From Leishmania donovani (lineage: Eukaryota; Euglenozoa; Kinetoplastea; Trypanosomatida; Trypanosomatidae), in the NCBI RefSeq assembly GCF_000227135.1, contig NC_018243.1, forward strand, positions 99,739 through 163,738: 64,000 nt of DNA, given 5' to 3'. Positions within the stretch are counted from its first letter, which is position 1. Every line of letters begins with the position of its first letter. A program made the position numbers and the translations under genes. Positions 60,869 to 64,000 of the stretch are shown one piece after another. The notes beneath the pieces are model-generated. The model was given only the letters and a program-made list of their open reading frames with translations. It did not search any database and was not told the DNA's origin.

Positions 60869-61105
60869 TCAGCCGCTTTCCTTGTGAGTGTGTGTGTGTG
60901 TCCACTTGATTCGCTTCTTCTTCGGCTTGCGCACGCCGCTGACGCTACAGAGCTTCACGCACAGGGAGACAACACCGCGCACAGGTATATCCTTTAACGA
61001 AATGGTGCACTTCTTCCAATCAACCAACCCACCCGCCCCATTGCCCTCACACATCGGCCCTTCCCCGTCCACAGAACTTATTAGACCTGTGAAGAGCGTT
61101 TTCAT
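60869..61105 (-). CDS. Candidate small reading frame of unknown function
   Basis: A 78-residue frame starting with ATG at 61105: MKTLFTGLISSVDGEG, then VDWKKCTISLKDIPVRG, VVSLCVKLCSVSG and the basic RKPKKKRIKW, before a His/Thr run encoded by a CA microsatellite. Unlike most spacer frames it has many AAG lysine codons on a strand that is otherwise pyrimidine-rich, and G/C-ending codons in its second half. It lies inside the presumed 3' UTR of the amastin-like gene. It may be a small gene, the remains of one, or chance. Confidence 0.25.
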   Translation of the reverse strand: MKTLFTGLISSVDGEGPMCEGNGAGGLVDWKKCTISLKDIPVRGVVSLCVKLCSVSGVRKPKKKRIKWTHTHTHKESG

Positions 61106-61802
61106 GATGAGGGCGAGAGAGGAGGGCGAGGAGTGGGGTGGCCGGGTTGGGAGCAGCGAAACGAAGAGCGTCAGAAGAAGACGAGCCCGTGCGTATCCCT
61201 CTCTCTCTCTCATGCGAGAGACACGTCATGAGGTAAAGCGAAAAGAGCGAAACGCGACAACGGACTCGCCGTGAAGGTGGCAGCAAACAAAAAGCACAGA
61301 GCACACACACACACACAAAGAAGGATAAGAGAGGGAGGGGGAGGGGGAGGTCAGCCAACAGAGAAAACCAAAACCAAAATACATATAAAAGCATACATAT
61401 AAGCCTATATATGTGTACGCATACAGATGCAACAGCTATGTATGTGTATGTGCCTGCACATGCAGGTATGATAGTTCTCGACACGGACAGATGTGTATGC
61501 TTACATTTACACATGTACATGTTTACACACACACACATATATATATATATATGTACATATATGCATGCATATTTTGATACACTTAAAATAGATATGCGTA
61601 CTTTAACCAAGCAATCAACGACATCGGATACAGGGCCGAGTGAAGAAAAGCGGGGAGCACATACGCGCGAGTGCACCGTGTGCGAGGCGCAGACACGGAC
61701 GATGACGAAAAGGCTACACAAGCGTCAGCCAAAAGAGAGCGCGAATGCAAAGACGGCGTGCATCCTCCCTCCACACACACACACATAAATACGTGCGTGG
61801 CT

Positions 61803-62357
61803 CTAGCTGCAGACCTCCAGAAACATAGCAATCAAGAAGCCGAACGCCGATACACAGAGCAACATGAACCCCTCCACGAAGATGTAGCCCTGGTGGCGCA
61901 GGGCCACCACCCGCGTCGCGTTGTCATTCATGCAGGTATCCGCGCAGAAGACGAAGACCGCTGTCGCGACTGACACAGCGAAGCAGGCGAATGCAACAAA
62001 GCAGAAAATCATGATGGAGCAACAGATGTTGAACTTCTTGCGTGCGTAGATGTGTGCCGCAGCCAGGAGGCAGATGATACCACCCAAGCCGCACGCAGCC
62101 ACGTGGATAGCGGCGCCGGTCACCGCAGCGGTTTTGAAGCCATCGCACTTGCTGTTGCGGTGGTAGGTACGATGGTAGTGGTCGGCCAGCCCGTCCTTGT
62201 AGTGGATCTCTTCGTACCACAAGTATACCTTCTTCTCCGAGGCGTGGCCTTCAATCATGAGCCCCTTCTTGCGCATAAGCGGGAACAGCGCCGCACACAC
62301 GCCGCATGCCACAAGCACGATCGCGAAGATCAGCACGACAATACGCGTGAGCAGCAT
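61803..62357 (-). CDS. Amastin-like four-transmembrane surface protein
   Basis: A 184-residue protein with the amastin layout: TM1 at about 5-27, an outer loop of about 50 residues rich in Tyr, His and Lys (YLWYEEIHYKDGLADHYHRT), TM2 at about 77-101, TM3 at about 109-136, a short second loop with Cys138 and Cys142, and TM4 at about 157-182. The loop contains KCDGFK near 70-75 but not the full delta-amastin signature with the C-x-x-W-G pattern, so it would be a divergent member or another small tetraspan family. Amastins are surface glycoproteins of trypanosomatids, often regulated by stage through long 3' UTRs; the roughly 3 kb spacer downstream fits that. Confidence 0.6.
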   Translation of the reverse strand: MLLTRIVVLIFAIVLVACGVCAALFPLMRKKGLMIEGHASEKKVYLWYEEIHYKDGLADHYHRTYHRNSKCDGFKTAAVTGAAIHVAACGLGGIICLLAAAHIYARKKFNICCSIMIFCFVAFACFAVSVATAVFVFCADTCMNDNATRVVALRHQGYIFVEGFMLLCVSAFGFLIAMFLEVCS

Positions 62358-63790
62358 GGCTAGAAGGCGGGAGGACGTTTACGCGTCTGACGGACTGCGT
62401 CGATGAATCTGGAATATGCTTCTCGTGTTCCCCCCCCCTGGTGATTGTGCACCAACGCGAAGGATGAGGTCGGTGTCGCTACCTTTCGTTCGTTCTTCTT
62501 GTCCTTCACCGCTTGTTGGTGGGGTATCCTTATGCTGATTCCAGTGCGCAGCGAGGCCGCGAATGTGCATCTACCGTGTAGGTAGAGGATACGCAACGAT
62601 ACGAGAGAGAAAGGGCGCGAGACGGCGAACGCAAAAAAAAAGCTTAAAAGAGAGAGAAACGTGTGCGGCGCGGCGGCAGTGGGAGGGAGCGAGCAAGAAG
62701 AGGTTGCACGGAGTGGCGGAGCAACTGTGGCAGATGAGGAACCGAGAGAGGGGACGTGGGGCGCGGGACGGCGAGGAGGAAGAGAGAGAGGTGCAATGCG
62801 GCGTTCGGGGTTAAGGCGCATGGCGTGATCGTCACCATGAGCGCCTTCGCCTCAGAGACAGCCAGAGAGAGAGGATAGACCAGAGACGCCGTTGGTGCGG
62901 CGGAGCGAATGAGAGTTGAATGAGCGTCGCGCCTGAAACGGCCCCGCACCGTTTTCCTCCGTGTGTGTGTGTGTGTACTTTACGGTTAGGTTCGATTCCT
63001 TTCTGCTCGCTTCACTGGTCTTGCAACGAGAGCAAGCCGCGCGTGACTGACGGATATGATGGCGCACGCTCAGAAAACAACCCTTCATCAGCAGTCCTTC
63101 CGCCCCCCCCCCTCAACCCCGTCCCACCTCATTTCTTCTCTTGCCCGTTGGGAGGGCAAGGGGACGCCCCAGAAGCCTACAGTCAAAAAAAACAGAGGAT
63201 GGACGCGGTAGCAGCGTGGCCTCAGCGGCGTCCCCAGAATACGGCATGGGCAAGAGACCTCGATAGAGACACGAGACCGCGCGAGAAAACTACGCAAGCA
63301 TACGAAGAGGCAACACGACGACGCCACTGCATATAGTGCGGCTGAACGTCGAAGAGGCAATAACCTCGTCGCAAGCGGAGAGGGTGCAAAAAGCTGGTTT
63401 CACAAATAAACAACGAAGCAAATATAGGAGAAACGAAAGCAGCAGCAGGAAAAGCGGCGGGAATGGACGCAGAGAGCTGATCCGCTGGCTGGCCAGCAAC
63501 GGCCTCGGAGGCACACGTGTAGACGAGCGCTCATGAAGCAGACGTCCAACTCCCTCCCCGCAGAGCAGAAGAAACAGACAGACAAGCAGCAGTCGTCCTT
63601 TGCGTCGCGGGTGTTGTCCGTGCTGTGCCCTTGCATCGCTCGAACAGTCCGCAGAGACCAACGGGGATGGGGGCGAGACGGTCTTCCGTGAGCCGCCGTC
63701 CTTCCGGATTTGCCTACGTGCGCGTGCGCGCGTCTCTGGGGGACCGTTGCGCCGGCGCCCCTCAGCAGCGCCTCACGCCGCCGCATGCCT
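62358..63790. other. Intergenic spacer
   Basis: About 1.4 kb. The left part (62600-62800) is GA-rich on plus and probably serves trans-splicing of the amastin-like mRNA. A C10-rich stretch is near 63103-63112. The rightmost 118 bases (63673-63790) are shared with the 3' flank of the first kinase-pyrophosphorylase gene. Confidence 0.6.
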
Positions 63791-64000
63791 CTAAGACCGA
63801 CTGATCTGGAGGCCAGACGCCGACACGCTCATCTCCACGAAGCGGGCATTGCCGTTCGGCGGGTTCGCCGTCAGCAGCTCGCGGATCCGGCGAGCGCACG
63901 CCTCGTCCTTCGCGCACATGTACATGTAGCCGCCACCGCCAGCGCCGGGCAGCGTCAGACCCCACACGTACGGCTCCACAACGTCCACGATCGACTGCAC
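63791..64000 (-). CDS. Second fucose/arabinose kinase-pyrophosphorylase copy (C-terminal 69 residues)
   Basis: Partial; the gene runs out of the window. The visible 69 residues are identical to the C-terminus of the protein at 49279-52839, ending VEMSVSASGLQISRS. The DNA is identical to the first copy over this stretch except one base just after the stop codon. This is the paralogue of the FKP40/AFKP80 pair. Confidence 0.92.
   Translation of the reverse strand: MQSIVDVVEPYVWGLTLPGAGGGGYMYMCAKDEACARRIRELLTANPPNGNARFVEMSVSASGLQISRS

Larger units (their letters stand above)
58827..61802. other. Long spacer: probable amastin-like 3' UTR, AT-rich island
   Basis: About 3 kb. It is mostly the likely 3' UTR of the amastin-like gene. 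A conspicuous AT-rich island with (TA)n and repeated ATGTACAT-like words lies at 61375-61600. A small reading frame at 60869-61105 has coding-like composition and is entered separately. CA tracts occur at 59216-59233 and 59699-59708. Confidence 0.6.

Noticed and set aside
1..64000. tRNA, rRNA or snRNA genes
   Set aside because: I saw no tRNA box A/B pairs with cloverleaf potential and no rRNA-like sequence by eye; a covariance-model scan would be needed to exclude snoRNAs.

Overview
The window looks like a stretch of a Leishmania-type trypanosomatid nuclear chromosome. The reasons: every supported gene lies on the minus strand with no strand switch; none needs an intron; coding DNA is GC-rich; genes are separated by 0.5-3.7 kb spacers full of (CA)n/(TG)n, poly-G and long purine tracts (pyrimidine-rich in the transcript, as trans-splicing signals are); and the content includes an amastin-like protein and a tandem pair of fused kinase/pyrophosphorylase genes matching the L. 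major FKP40/AFKP80 pair that flanks ribosomal protein L21. From memory of L. major synteny this is probably chromosome 16; that assignment, and the exact species, are inference.

Layout by coordinate (transcription runs right to left): proteasome chaperone PSMD9/Nas2 (5-778); STE20-like kinase (1311-3146); possible decayed TIM14-like relic (about 3985-4424); tRNA m1G37 methyltransferase TRM5 (5451-7520); FHA-BRCT-BRCT protein with NBS1 architecture (9341-13153); putative mitochondrial zinc-finger-like protein (14490-15653); EXPERA/emopamil-binding membrane protein (16392-17249); AlkB-homologue dioxygenase (18138-19460); protein with two PB1-like modules (21376-23439); beta-helix protein (24189-25493); tubulin-tyrosine-ligase-like enzyme (28351-30804); XRN 5'-3' exoribonuclease (32625-35627); two-TM protein (36596-37654); mitochondrial-type hypothetical (39007-40965); group II PLP decarboxylase-like protein lacking the catalytic lysine (42229-44811); small charged protein (46054-46611); first fucose/arabinose kinase-pyrophosphorylase (49279-52839); putative membrane protein (56492-57253); ribosomal protein L21 (58347-58826); amastin-like protein (61803-62357); and the C-terminus of a second kinase-pyrophosphorylase copy entering at the right edge (63791-64000).

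The genes do not form a pathway operon. In trypanosomatids such a row is one polycistronic unit, cut into mRNAs by trans-splicing and polyadenylation and regulated mainly through UTRs. The functional mix is housekeeping (proteasome assembly, tRNA and DNA/RNA repair or modification, RNA decay, translation), cytoskeleton (TTLL) and glycoconjugate precursors (GDP-fucose / GDP-arabinose).

There are three runs of N (46977-47205, 48860-48958, 53624-53722). The two 99-base runs are each flanked by the same sequence on both sides, which most likely reflects unmerged contig ends rather than biology. I found no CRISPR, rRNA, tRNA or complete transposon. The most interesting items are the NBS1-like protein, the lysine-less decarboxylase homologue, the altered active site in the EXPERA protein, a 99 percent identical 380-bp repeat in two different 3' UTR regions with hints of inverted termini, and two weak small-gene or relic candidates. 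None amounts to a clearly new system.
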